The translations under genes were made by a program, and so were the position numbers. A DNA stretch of 64,000 nucleotides. It comes from Candidatus Rhodoferax bjergmarkensis. GTDB lineage: Bacteria > Pseudomonadota > Gammaproteobacteria > Burkholderiales > Burkholderiaceae_C. The notes below the pieces were generated by a model, which worked only from the letters and a program-made list of their open reading frames with translations, did no database searches and was not told the DNA's origin. Shown piece after piece: positions 53,116-62,051 of the stretch; position 1 is the first letter of the stretch, and each line of letters opens with the position of its first letter. The stretch lies in contig JADJFX010000034.1 of the NCBI GenBank assembly GCA_016708345.1, positions 62,001-126,000 on the forward strand. The letters run 5' to 3'.

Positions 53116-56100
53116 ATGGATTTACCCAAACTGCACCCCGGCAAACGCTACACCCTGCCCCGCCCTGTGGGCTCTGCCGACGCTTTGTTGCTGGCCCAAC
53201 TGGGCGAGCGCGAGAAAAGCGCCAAGCGGCTGACCGCCATCGTCACCGCCGATGCCACGGACGCCCAGCGCTTGATCGACGAGATGGCCTTTTTTGCGCC
53301 AAACCTGCGCTGCGCTCTGTTCCCGGATTGGGAAACCCTGCCCTACGACGCGTTTTCGCCGCACCAGGACTTGATCAGCGAGCGACTGGCGACGCTGTGG
53401 CGCATTCAGCAGCGCAACAAGGACACCGGCGCTGATGTGGTCATCGTGCCCGCCACCACCGCGCTGTACCGGCTGGCACCGCCCAGCTTCTTGGCCGCCT
53501 ACACCTTTCACTTCAAGGTCAAGCAAAAACTCAACGAGGCCAAGTTCAAAGCCCAGTTGACGCTGGCCGGTTACAGCCATGTGACGCAGGTGGTGAGCCC
53601 CGGCGAATACGCGGTGCGCGGCGGGCTGATTGACATCTTTCCCATGGGCAGCCCGGTGCCCTACCGCGTTGATTTGTTTGACGACGAGATCGACAGCATC
53701 CGCACCTTTGACCCCGACAGCCAGCGCAGCCTGTACCCGGTGCCCGAAGTGCGGCTGCTGCCGGGGCGCGAGTTCCCGATGGACGATGCGGCGCGTGCCC
53801 GTTTTCGCTCCCGCTGGCGCGAACTGCTGGAGGGCGACCCGACCAAAAGCCGCATCTACAAAGACATGGGCAATGGCGTGGCCACGGCTGGTATCGAGTA
53901 TTACCTGCCGCTGTTTTTTGAAGAAACCGCCACCGTGTTTGACTACCTGGGGCCGGACGCCACCGTGGTGCTGCATGGCGATCTGGAAGGCGCTTTTCAG
54001 CACTTTTGGCAGGACACCAAGGAGCGCTACCGACTGGTGCAAAACAACCCCGACTGCCCGGCGTTGCCGCCGGAGAGCCTGTTTTTGGGCATTGAGCAGT
54101 TTTACGCCCGCGTCAACCAGCACGCCCAGCTGGCGATCCGCCCTGTGATTGAAGATGTAGCTGACAGCGCCCTGTTTCAAAGGCTTGGCGAGCTATCAGT
54201 AGTGCGGGGCGCGGAAGACCCCTTGAGCCGACTGAAAGAGCACGCCCGCAACACCGCGCACCGGGTCTTGGTGCTGGCCGAGAGCGAGGGCCGCAAGACC
54301 AGCCTGCTGGACTTTTTGCACGCCAGCCATTTGAACCCGCCTTCGTTTGATTCACTGGCCGAATTCGAACAAAGCAAGGAGCCGCTTGGCATTGCCACCT
54401 CCTTGCTCAACATCGGCTTTAGCTGGCTGGAACAAGGCATTGATTTCGTGACGGAGACCGAACTCTTTGCCGCAGGCCCCACCACGCGCCGGCGGAAAAA
54501 GCAGGAGCAGGTCAGCGATGTGGAAGCGCTGATCAAAGACCTCTCGGAGCTCAACCTGGGCGACCCGGTAGTGCATTCCCAGCACGGCATTGGCCGCTAC
54601 CGGGGCCTGATCAACCTCGACCTGGGCAACAAACTGCCCAACGGCGAGCCCGATATGCAGGAGTTTTTGCACCTGGAATACGCGGACAAAGCCACGTTGT
54701 ACGTGCCGGTCAGCCAGTTGCAATTAATTAGTCGCTACACGGGCGTGAGCGCCGACGAAGCGCCGCTGCACAAACTGGGCTCCGGCCAGTGGGAAAAAGC
54801 CAAGCGCAAGGCCGCCGAGCAGGTGCGCGACAGCGCCGCCGAACTGCTCAACATCTACGCCCGCCGGGCTGCCCGCGAAGGCCACGCCTTCCGCTACAGC
54901 CCCGGCGACTACGAAACCTTTGCCAACGACTTTGGTTTTGAAGAAACCGCTGACCAGAAGGCTGCCATCCATTGCGTGATTCAGGACATGATCAGCCCGC
55001 GCCCGATGGACCGGCTGATTTGCGGCGACGTGGGTTTTGGCAAGACCGAAGTGGCCCTGCGCGCCGCCTTTATTGCGATTACCGGCGGCAAACAGGTGGC
55101 CTTTCTGGCCCCCACCACGCTGCTGGCCGAACAACACTTCCAGACGCTGGTGGACCGCTTTGCCAAATGGCCGGTGAAAGTGGCCGAGATGAGCCGCTTT
55201 CGCTCTGGCAAAGAAATCACCGCAGCGCTCAAAGGCGTGGCGGACGGCACCATCGACATCGTGGTCGGCACCCACAAGCTGCTCAGCGAATCCACCAAGT
55301 TCAAGGATTTGGGCCTGCTCATCATCGACGAGGAACACCGCTTTGGCGTGCGCCACAAAGAGCAGATGAAGGCCCTGCGCGCCGAGGTGGATGTGCTGAC
55401 CCTCACCGCCACCCCGATTCCGCGCACCTTGGGCATGGCGCTGGAGGGACTGCGCGATTTGAGCGTCATTGCCACCGCCCCGCAGCGCCGTCTGGCCATC
55501 AAAACCTTCGTGCGCACGGAAGGTGCCGGGGTCATCCGTGAAGCCGTGCTGCGCGAACTCAAGCGCGGCGGGCAGGTTTACTTTTTGCACAACGAGGTGG
55601 AAACCATTGAAAACCGCCGCGCCACACTGCAAGAGCTGCTGCCCGAAGCCCGCATAGCGGTGGCCCACGGCCAGATGCCCGAGCGCCAGTTGGAAAGCGT
55701 GATGCGCGACTTTGTCGCCCAGCGCTACAACCTGCTGCTGTGCTCCACCATCATCGAAACCGGCATTGACGTGCCCACCGCCAACACCATCGTCATGAGC
55801 CGTGCTGACAAGTTTGGCCTGGCGCAGTTGCACCAGTTGCGCGGGCGCGTGGGCCGCAGCCACCACCAGGCCTATGCTTATTTGATGGTGCCCGATCTGG
55901 AAAGCCTGACCAAGCAGGCCACCCAGCGGCTGGACGCGATTCAGGCCATGGAAGAACTCGGCAGCGGCTTCTATTTGGCCATGCACGACCTGGAGATTCG
56001 CGGTGCCGGTGAGGTGCTGGGCGAAAACCAGAGCGGCAACATGCTGGAAGTGGGCTTTCAGCTGTACAACGAGATGCTGAGTGAAGCGGTGCGCTGCCTC

Positions 56101-56763
56101 AAGGCCGGTATCGAGCCCGACCTGCTCAGCCCGCTCAACGTGACTACCGACATCAACCTGCACGCCCCCGCCCTGCTGCCTGACGACTACTGCGGCGATG
56201 TGCATCTGCGCCTGTCGTTCTACAAAAAACTGGCCACCGCCAAGACGCCCGACCAGATCGACGCCCTGCTGGAAGAAATTGTCGACCGCTTCGGCAAACT
56301 GCCCGCCCAAGCCCAAACCCTGATCGACGTACACCGCCTGCGCGTCATCGCCAAGCCTTATGGCGTGGTGAAGGTGGATGCAGCCCCCGGCGTCATCACC
56401 ATCACCTTCAAGAAAAACCCGCCGATTGATTCGATGAAGATCATTGCCATGATCCAGAAAAACAAACACATCAAGCTGGCCGGCAATGAGAAGCTGCGCA
56501 TTGAACGGGAGCTGCCAGAAGTGAAAGACCGGGCGCAGATGGTGCGCGATGTGCTGCGCAATTTGGGGCAGCCGGTGGGGAAGCTGTGGGGGTGGGGAAA
56601 TAACTGGGAGTTGGCGCTAGGCTGCCCACTGGCACCAAGCTCAACGCCGCAAGGGTTCTGGTATGAACTGGGGTCTGGAATGAAGGGTTCGCATCGGGAG
56701 GAACCCTTCGAGGGCGTGGTCCAGTTTGGGGGAAACCCGGCTTGCCGCCTAGAATTGACCTGA
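53116..56763 (+). CDS. mfd: Transcription-repair coupling factor
   Basis: A 1,215-residue translocase that removes stalled RNA polymerase and recruits UvrA. Visible are the UvrB-like N-terminus (LFPDWETLPYDAFSPHQDLI), the RNA-polymerase-binding domain (GDPVVHSQHGIGRYRGLINL), helicase motifs GDVGFGKTEVALRAA and IIDEEHRFGV, and the TRG motif near VGRSHHQAYAYL. The ATG at 53116 begins the conserved protein. After QMVRDVLRNLGQP, where relatives stop, about 63 unrelated residues follow, so the original stop seems lost or displaced. Confidence 0.94.
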   Translation: MDLPKLHPGKRYTLPRPVGSADALLLAQLGEREKSAKRLTAIVTADATDAQRLIDEMAFFAPNLRCALFPDWETLPYDAFSPHQDLISERLATLWRIQQRNKDTGADVVIVPATTALYRLAPPSFLAAYTFHFKVKQKLNEAKFKAQLTLAGYSHVTQVVSPGEYAVRGGLIDIFPMGSPVPYRVDLFDDEIDSIRTFDPDSQRSLYPVPEVRLLPGREFPMDDAARARFRSRWRELLEGDPTKSRIYKDMGNGVATAGIEYYLPLFFEETATVFDYLGPDATVVLHGDLEGAFQHFWQDTKERYRLVQNNPDCPALPPESLFLGIEQFYARVNQHAQLAIRPVIEDVADSALFQRLGELSVVRGAEDPLSRLKEHARNTAHRVLVLAESEGRKTSLLDFLHASHLNPPSFDSLAEFEQSKEPLGIATSLLNIGFSWLEQGIDFVTETELFAAGPTTRRRKKQEQVSDVEALIKDLSELNLGDPVVHSQHGIGRYRGLINLDLGNKLPNGEPDMQEFLHLEYADKATLYVPVSQLQLISRYTGVSADEAPLHKLGSGQWEKAKRKAAEQVRDSAAELLNIYARRAAREGHAFRYSPGDYETFANDFGFEETADQKAAIHCVIQDMISPRPMDRLICGDVGFGKTEVALRAAFIAITGGKQVAFLAPTTLLAEQHFQTLVDRFAKWPVKVAEMSRFRSGKEITAALKGVADGTIDIVVGTHKLLSESTKFKDLGLLIIDEEHRFGVRHKEQMKALRAEVDVLTLTATPIPRTLGMALEGLRDLSVIATAPQRRLAIKTFVRTEGAGVIREAVLRELKRGGQVYFLHNEVETIENRRATLQELLPEARIAVAHGQMPERQLESVMRDFVAQRYNLLLCSTIIETGIDVPTANTIVMSRADKFGLAQLHQLRGRVGRSHHQAYAYLMVPDLESLTKQATQRLDAIQAMEELGSGFYLAMHDLEIRGAGEVLGENQSGNMLEVGFQLYNEMLSEAVRCLKAGIEPDLLSPLNVTTDINLHAPALLPDDYCGDVHLRLSFYKKLATAKTPDQIDALLEEIVDRFGKLPAQAQTLIDVHRLRVIAKPYGVVKVDAAPGVITITFKKNPPIDSMKIIAMIQKNKHIKLAGNEKLRIERELPEVKDRAQMVRDVLRNLGQPVGKLWGWGNNWELALGCPLAPSSTPQGFWYELGSGMKGSHREEPFEGVVQFGGNPACRLELT

Positions 56764-56858
56764 TTCAGGGTGTGGGATTTTTCGGAAATTCCATACCTGA
56801 ATAAAAGTCTAAAAAAACCATCGAAACCCAAGCTAGAAGCCATTCTCAGGAGTTTTTC

Positions 56859-57003
56859 ATGTCCAGCATATCCCGCAGTGCCAAGATGGCTCAACCGTTT
56901 TTACAATCTACGTTACGCCATGAATGAGCTTGGGCGTCACACCTTGACCGACGGCAAAATTACCTTGCTCGTCCAAGTTGGAGCCGACGGCGAAAAGCGA
57001 TGA
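56859..57003 (+). other. Two tiny coupled reading frames upstream of the 57000 gene
   Basis: An ATG at 56859 with AGGAG upstream codes 22 residues (MSSISRSAKMAQPFLQSTLR, then HE). Its stop overlaps an ATG that codes 27 residues (MNELGRHTLTDGKITLLVQV onward), whose stop overlaps the ATG at 57000. These may be leader peptides, or parts of one gene broken by frameshifts. Confidence 0.35.
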
Positions 57004-57494
57004 GTATGTTGAAGGAATTCCTTGAAACCCGGCAATATGAAGGGGAACCAAGACGACGATGGTTCTACTCTAAGGACTTGGATCTCATTGTTTGGGTAAA
57101 CGAAGCAAATCTACCCTTCAAATTTCAGCTCTGCTACGACTCCAGGCTCCAGGAACATGCTCTCACCTGGGAGTCGGGCAGAGGCTTTGATCATTCATGC
57201 GTTGACTCTACAAAATCGCAATCTGGACATATGGCAAGTCAGATACTTGTTCATAACGGTGATCAGTTTGATCGTGACCGTGTAAGGGACACCTTTGTTG
57301 CATCCAGCCATGCGTTGGAAGTCCAAATCCGCGATCTCATCACCTTGGTGTTAGACGCTTATCCAAATAGTCCAAATATTGCAGCTCGCAGGCCTGCGCC
57401 TTTGCTCAAAGCGGACAAGCTTCCAGCTTCAGAACGCAGGCCTGCGCCTTTGTGGAAATCGCAAGGTCGCCCGTGGTGGAAGTTTTGGGCTTAA
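57000..57494 (+). CDS. Conserved hypothetical protein
   Basis: A 164-residue protein. The region RRRWFYSKDLDLIVWVNEAN to ALTWESGRGFDHSCVD looks like a compact beta domain that I have seen in unnamed bacterial proteins. The C-terminus has two copies of RRPAPL separated by about 16 residues, then a Trp-rich end (KSQGRPWWKFWA). It follows mfd at 236 bases and is coupled to the tiny frames upstream. Function is unknown. Confidence 0.6.
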   Translation: MSMLKEFLETRQYEGEPRRRWFYSKDLDLIVWVNEANLPFKFQLCYDSRLQEHALTWESGRGFDHSCVDSTKSQSGHMASQILVHNGDQFDRDRVRDTFVASSHALEVQIRDLITLVLDAYPNSPNIAARRPAPLLKADKLPASERRPAPLWKSQGRPWWKFWA

Positions 57495-57500
57495 AAGAAT

Positions 57501-57611
57501 TTGCATCATCCGATAGGCGTCGGCTGCACACTGGTCACAGACAACGAAGCCGAATTCCGCAGCCGCGTGCCGGGATTGCGGGTGGAATACTGGCTGCCAC
57601 CCATTACATAG
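57501..57611 (+). pseudogene. C-terminal scrap of a VapC-type PIN toxin
   Basis: One frame reads HPIGVGCTLVTDNEAEFRSR, then VPGLRVEYWLPP and a stop. TLVTDNxxEFxRVPGLRVExW is the end of many VapC toxins, with the last acidic residues of the PIN site. Nothing upstream continues the domain. Confidence 0.6.
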
Positions 57612-57618
57612 AAAAAAT

Positions 57619-57670
57619 GCCACTACCGCACGTCAATCCTGCGCAAGAAGCTATCAATTTCATAGTAAAT
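57619..57670 (-). repeat. Short interspersed repeat copy, minus orientation
   Basis: On the minus strand it reads AAATTGATAGCTTCTTGCGC, then TTGACGTGCGGTAG. It lies between the VapC scrap and the SDR gene. Confidence 0.55.
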
Positions 57671-57724
57671 ATGGGTTCTCAGGAGAATTTTTTGCCCATT
57701 TGAACAGCCAAACGGGAATGAGGT

Positions 57725-58534
57725 TCAAAGCATCTTGCGCCCAATCAACCCGCCGATTCGCCGCACCAGCCACTTGGGCGTGCCGCGCGAGGCAATCATG
57801 GCTGCGCGGTTGAGGGTGCCGGGCACACAAATGACCTCACCCTTCATGCAAGCCTCAAACCCTTGCCGCGCCACGTCACCCACCTCGGCAATCAAAAAGC
57901 CGGGAATTTGCGAGAGCTGGGCGTTGGCGTCTTTGGCGGCAAAGAGCATTTGGGTGGCTGTGATGCCCGGGCACAAGGTGGTGACGGTAACCCCCGTGCC
58001 CTTGAGCTCTTCCGCCAATGACTCGCTGAGCGACAGCACAAAGGCCTTGCTGGCTGCGTAGGTGGCCAGCATGGGAACAGGCTGAAAGGCGGCGACCGAG
58101 GCCACGTTCAAAACGCGGCCCTTGCCCTGCTCTACCATCGGCGGTAAAAAATGCGCCAACATGGCAGTCAGGCCCGAAATATTGAGGTCAATGATGCTTT
58201 GATGCTGCGCTGGTGTCATGCGGCCAAAGGCGTTTTGCTCCATGATGCCCGCACAATTGACCAGCACATCCACCGCGCAGTGCTGCCGCTGCAGGGATGC
58301 GAACAGCCCGGACGCAGCGTCACTGAGCGCCAGGTCCGCTGGCTCCACCCAGACCCTGGCACCATGCGAGGCCTTGAGTTCACCCGCCAGCGCCTGCAAT
58401 TTGTCAGCGCTGCGCGCCACCAGCACCAGATCGTGCCCCGCACCCGCAAAGCAGTGGGCCAGTGCTTCCCCAATGCCGGAAGATGCGCCGGTAATCAAAG
58501 CAACGGGGTGCTTCGGAGATGTTTTTGTAACCAT
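57725..58534 (-). CDS. Short-chain dehydrogenase/reductase
   Basis: A 269-residue SDR. The cofactor motif is VALITGASSGIGEALAHCFA near residue 12, NCAGIMEQ is near 90, the catalytic Ser is in VLNVASVAAFQPVPMLATYA and YAASKAF gives the Tyr-Lys pair. The ATG at 58534 has AGGAAA upstream; the longer open frame reads into a lpd scrap. It resembles the DltE-like ketoreductases of unknown substrate. Confidence 0.87.
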   Translation of the reverse strand: MVTKTSPKHPVALITGASSGIGEALAHCFAGAGHDLVLVARSADKLQALAGELKASHGARVWVEPADLALSDAASGLFASLQRQHCAVDVLVNCAGIMEQNAFGRMTPAQHQSIIDLNISGLTAMLAHFLPPMVEQGKGRVLNVASVAAFQPVPMLATYAASKAFVLSLSESLAEELKGTGVTVTTLCPGITATQMLFAAKDANAQLSQIPGFLIAEVGDVARQGFEACMKGEVICVPGTLNRAAMIASRGTPKWLVRRIGGLIGRKML

Positions 58535-58619
58535 GAAATTTCCTGTTGATTTGCCGTGATTCAAACACATTCGGCACGCTGGGAAAAACGCAGGCGTTGA
58601 AGGCGGCGCTGGCCAACTG

Positions 58620-58811
58620 GATGTGGGGCACGTTGGTGCGCAACTGGATGTCGACGATGATGAAGCCACGGTCTGTGACGGCTACGCCGGCCTTGTCGGC
58701 AGCAATCCTTGTGCCGTTTGGCGTGCTGGCTCCGGCCTGCAGCACCAGATCGTAGACCTGCGGGGGCGGCACGGTCATCTCTATTTTTGCAGGCGTAAAA
58801 GTGACCTCTTC
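58620..58811 (-). pseudogene. Internal scrap of dihydrolipoamide dehydrogenase
   Basis: The minus strand codes YDLVLQAGASTPNGTRIAAD, then KAGVAVTDRGFIIVDIQLRT and NVPHI, which is the part of Lpd that leads to the FAIGD FAD motif. It ends abruptly at HI, without FAIGD. The start of the scrap is about EVTFTPAKIE. A second, later piece of the same kind of protein lies at 61586-61808. Confidence 0.8.
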
Positions 58812-58856
58812 GCGCGCTGGCATTGGGCGAGAAGCTACTGATTTTGTAGCAAGCAT

Positions 58857-59199
58857 GGTGTTGTACCAGAGCCGCAGTCATGGGCCATGCTGCTTATTGG
58901 CGTCGCTCTGGTGAGTCTGAAGCTGCGCCATTCCGAACGAAACTGCTTGATTCCTTTGCAAGGTCAACGCCTGCTTGATAAATTAGTCTGAAAATTCTGA
59001 TTTCATTGTTGTTTGAGTCTCTATGAGTAAATTCATTAGAGACGAAAACTAGTCTGACACAGCGGGTTCAGCGGCAGGCGGCAATGCCACGCCGTTGGCG
59101 TGAGGGGGGTGGGTCGGCATGGGGTGCGAATTCCGGTAGTGCGTCGCATGAACAATCTAGGATAATGGCCACGCCATTAGGAACCTCTGAAGCCAATCC
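58857..59199. other. Gene-poor stretch
   Basis: I see no gene here. A 6-bp hairpin GTCTCT/AGAGAC with further partial pairing lies at 59017-59043, and a GATAAT at 59161 could be the -10 box for the next gene, but no good -35 box is in place. Confidence 0.35.
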
Positions 59200-59481
59200 A
59201 TGATCGACACTCCACAACAACAGCCCCCCACGCTGCCTGCCGATGTGCTTGATGCGCTCCTGAGTGGCAACAAAATTGAAGCCATCAAGCTTCTGCGCCA
59301 ACGCACCGGAATAGGCCTCAAAGAAGCCAAAGACCAAATCGATGCTGTCGCACCCCAGGTGCTCAAAGCCAAAATCCGCGCCCACCTTACCCCTGGCGAA
59401 CAAAGCGCTTCAGGCATGCAAACTTGGTGGTGGCTTGTGGTGGCAGCAGCGGCTGTGGCGGTTTATTACTTCGTCCGCTGA
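59200..59481 (+). CDS. Ribosomal L7/L12 C-terminal-like domain with a membrane anchor
   Basis: A 93-residue protein. Residues 15-60 (LPADVLDALLSGNKIEAIKL, then LRQRTGIGLKEAKDQIDA) match the helix pattern of the L7/L12 C-terminal domain, where GxGLKEAKxxVD is conserved. Residues 73-92 form one transmembrane helix (WWWLVVAAAAVAVYYF). It is not a ribosomal stalk protein, because the dimer domain is absent and it is membrane-tethered. Its role is unknown. Confidence 0.75.
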   Translation: MIDTPQQQPPTLPADVLDALLSGNKIEAIKLLRQRTGIGLKEAKDQIDAVAPQVLKAKIRAHLTPGEQSASGMQTWWWLVVAAAAVAVYYFVR

Positions 59482-59748
59482 CGGATAACGGTATCGGCTC
59501 GGCGGACCCGGCTGGCGGCGTGGGCTTGAGTGGCCAATAGAAGCAGGACAAGTTGGCTTATGCCGGCCGTGCTTTCGGGATTCAGGGGCCAGTGCCCACA
59601 AAACTGCTGTAGCCGCGCACGATAGTGACCTTGCGCATCCTGGCCATGACCGCCAAGCGCGCCGGTGAGTTTGCCAGCATCCGGCACAGTTACACTTTTT
59701 GCACGGGAACACGCGAAGTTCCATCAACAACCCCTGCAAGGACTTGGC

Positions 59749-60993
59749 ATGACTGACGTAATCAAAAACAGAGGCTGGAGCGTGACCTTTGCCGGCACGG
59801 GCATTAACCTGGCCTTGGGTGTTTTGTACACATGGAGCATTTTTCAGGCCGCCATTAAAAAGTCCATCGAGCAAGGTGGCGAAGGTGCCTTCACGTGGGA
59901 CCCCGCCTCGGTGAGTGACCCGTATGCGGTGTGTTGCTTGGTGTTTGCTTTCTCCATGATTGTGGCTGGCAAGGTGCAAGACCAGTTTGGTCCCCGCATC
60001 ACGGCCACCATTGGCGGTGCATTGGTGGGGGCGGGCCTGCTGCTGGTCTCGCAAAGCACCAGTTACATCATATGGGTGCTGGGCTTTGGTGTGCTAACGG
60101 GCGCTGGCATTGGGTTTGGCTATTCGTCGGCCACGCCCCCTGCCTTGAAGTGGTTCCCCAGTGGCAAAACAGGCTTGATCGCCGGGCTGGTGGTGGCCGG
60201 GTTTGGCCTGGCCCCGGTTTACATTGCGCCGCTGGCGACCTATCTGCTGGGCGTATTTGGCCTGCACCAAGCCATGCTGATTTTTGGTGTCGCCTTTTTT
60301 GTGGTGGTAAGCGTGCTGGCCACTTTTTTGGTGAACCCGCCCAAAGGCTACGTGCCGGTCAACCTCAACCCTGATGAAGACCAGATCGCCACTTCGGTCA
60401 AAACCGGTGCAGACATGGGCACCGCGCAGGTGCTGCGTTCACTACAGTTCTGGAAACTGTGGGTGCTGTTTTTCATAGGCTCGGGTGCGGGTTTGATGGT
60501 GATTGGCAATGTGGCGAGCATGGCCAAAGCCAGCATGGGCGCGGCCGCGTTTGTGGCGGTGGCCATCATGGCGGTGGGTAATGCATCGGGGCGCATTATT
60601 GCGGGGGTGGCATCAGACGCTATTGGCCGACGGCTGGCCTTGGTCTTTTTCTTCACGCTACAGGCCGTGAACATGTTTTTGGCCATCTTTGTGGTCGGCG
60701 CGCAGGGAGCCATGGCGCTGATGATTGTTTTAAGCGCCACCTTTATCGGGTTTAACTACGGCACCAACCTGGCTATTTTTCCCGCTTACGCCAAGACGTG
60801 GTGGGGTCTCAAATCATTCGGCACCAACTATGGCTGCTTGATGACGGCATGGGGTATGGGTGGCTTTGTCATGACACGGGTCAGCTCCATGCTGGTTGCC
60901 CAAACCGGTGGCTACGTAGGCTCATTTGTGCTGGCGGGCGTGCTTTTGCTGGTGGGTGCTGCGATTGCACTCACATTAAAAGACCCTGGCTGA
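59749..60993 (+). CDS. MFS transporter, oxalate/formate antiporter family
   Basis: A 414-residue transporter with 12 predicted helices. It opens TDVIKNRGWSVTFAGTGINL and has the OFA-type blocks LGVLYTWSIFQAAIKKSI and FGYSSATPPALKWFPSGKTG; the cytoplasmic loop motif GRIIAGVASDAIGRRLAL is near residue 285. The ATG at 59749 has AAGGA upstream and fits the family start. Substrates of this family are small carboxylates; oxalate is not assured. Confidence 0.88.
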   Translation: MTDVIKNRGWSVTFAGTGINLALGVLYTWSIFQAAIKKSIEQGGEGAFTWDPASVSDPYAVCCLVFAFSMIVAGKVQDQFGPRITATIGGALVGAGLLLVSQSTSYIIWVLGFGVLTGAGIGFGYSSATPPALKWFPSGKTGLIAGLVVAGFGLAPVYIAPLATYLLGVFGLHQAMLIFGVAFFVVVSVLATFLVNPPKGYVPVNLNPDEDQIATSVKTGADMGTAQVLRSLQFWKLWVLFFIGSGAGLMVIGNVASMAKASMGAAAFVAVAIMAVGNASGRIIAGVASDAIGRRLALVFFFTLQAVNMFLAIFVVGAQGAMALMIVLSATFIGFNYGTNLAIFPAYAKTWWGLKSFGTNYGCLMTAWGMGGFVMTRVSSMLVAQTGGYVGSFVLAGVLLLVGAAIALTLKDPG

Positions 60994-61105
60994 GCAAACA
61001 GTTCCGGGTCTATCCACCCTGGAATTCGTCCAAAGCGAGGTTTATTCCCCCCTTGTTTGGGCTCGCCAGAGACTGAACGACATTTGGCAGCCCGGCGGGA
61101 AATTG

Positions 61106-61543
61106 CTATTTCAGAATAGCTCCGCAGCGCCCGGAAGTGCACGGGGTGGTGTATTGGCTGATGAAGGTGCGGAAGTTTCTGCCCATTTGGCCCATGTCGG
61201 CGCAGGTGGCTGCGTCACCATCAAAGGCAAAACCGTCTGTTCCACCTGCGTTGAGCACCTCTACCCGCTTGAGTCCCATCTTGGCGAAGGGCCCGGGGCT
61301 GCGCCACTGCTCGGCACAAATGCTGTGGTAGATGAAGGTGAAGTAGGTCAACTCGGTGAGGGTGGCTTTGTCCAGCACCACACGCAGTGTGCCGCCCTCC
61401 ATGGCAGCGCTTTTGGTGCCGTGTGAACCGAGTGATTTGCCCAGCGGCTCGGGCACGTTCTTCAGTTCAGTACCGGCAAAAGCCACCATGACCAAACATC
61501 CCATACCCAATGTGATCCAGTTTTTCACGAAAATTCCCTTCAT
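61106..61543 (-). CDS. Secreted hypothetical protein
   Basis: A 145-residue protein from the ATG at 61543, MKGIFVKNWITLGMGCLVMV, with a probable signal peptide ending near AFAG. The mature part has four cysteines (HSICAEQ, ATCADMG, TPCTSGRC) and a Gly-rich centre, so it may be disulfide-linked. No ribosome site is evident. The frame is open upstream through a lpd scrap. I recognise no family. Confidence 0.5.
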   Translation of the reverse strand: MKGIFVKNWITLGMGCLVMVAFAGTELKNVPEPLGKSLGSHGTKSAAMEGGTLRVVLDKATLTELTYFTFIYHSICAEQWRSPGPFAKMGLKRVEVLNAGGTDGFAFDGDAATCADMGQMGRNFRTFISQYTTPCTSGRCGAILK

Positions 61544-61585
61544 GTAAGGGTTGACATTGTTACCCAAGCCGCACAGTGGCACAGT

Positions 61586-61808
61586 GACAAGACCCCACGC
61601 CTTGTCATACTTTGCACCCTGCGGTGAGTCGTCAAACAGCAGCTTGGTGACGCATCCATCCCTGCCGTTGGCAATGGCGCGGGCTGAAGCGGCCCAAGGG
61701 AGCAGACCCTTTTTGACCTTGATGCCTTGCTTGGCGCGCCAGGTCTTCGGTGAGTCCGACCCAAGCCACTTCGGGGCCGGTGTAGGCCACGCTGGTGAAG
61801 CCGCCGTC
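61586..61808 (-). pseudogene. C-terminal scrap of dihydrolipoamide dehydrogenase, frameshifted
   Basis: The minus strand codes GGFTSVAYTGPEVAWVGLTE then DLARQ, and after a frame change GIKVKKGLLPWAASARAIAN and GRDGCVTKLLFDDSPQGAKY. This is the dimer-interface region of Lpd (YTHPEVAWVGxTE). The catalytic His-containing end (GESIGMAAE) is absent. It is on the same strand as the scrap at 58620, but in reversed order. Confidence 0.82.
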
Positions 61809-61925
61809 ATTGAAGCGACGGGTGAAAACCATTGCAGGTACCGTCCTTGAAGGAAGGCTACGTCCAGCACCATGTCGTGGGGGGGGCCAGCAGACTTGGA
61901 CAGCGCACAAACCAGTCAGACGGTG

Positions 61926-62051
61926 TCAAAAGCAGGCCCACAGTTGGTTGGCCAACTGCACTATGAAGTGCGGTTGGGTGTAAAGCATGAACACCGCAAC
62001 CAGTGCCACCAGTGCGAGGCTGAGTATCAGCAGATGTTTGCGCGGCGTCAT
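61926..62051 (-). CDS. 41-residue membrane protein coupled to an MFS transporter
   Basis: MTPRKHLLILSLALVALVAV opens the protein, then FMLYTQPHFIVQLANQLWAC and F. One transmembrane helix fills residues 7-23 and the end is amphipathic. The ATG overlaps the stop of the transporter gene (ATGA), so it is translated with it. I take it to be a small partner of the transporter; this is inference from coupling. Confidence 0.65.
   Translation of the reverse strand: MTPRKHLLILSLALVALVAVFMLYTQPHFIVQLANQLWACF

Noticed and set aside
54150..54205. Repeat-like GATAGCT pattern inside mfd
   Set aside because: Only the head and tail are vaguely similar; the coding context is plausible for Mfd.
54724..56469. 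A 581-codon minus-strand open frame
   Set aside because: Antisense shadow of mfd: long only because of high GC, and His/Gln/Gly-rich.
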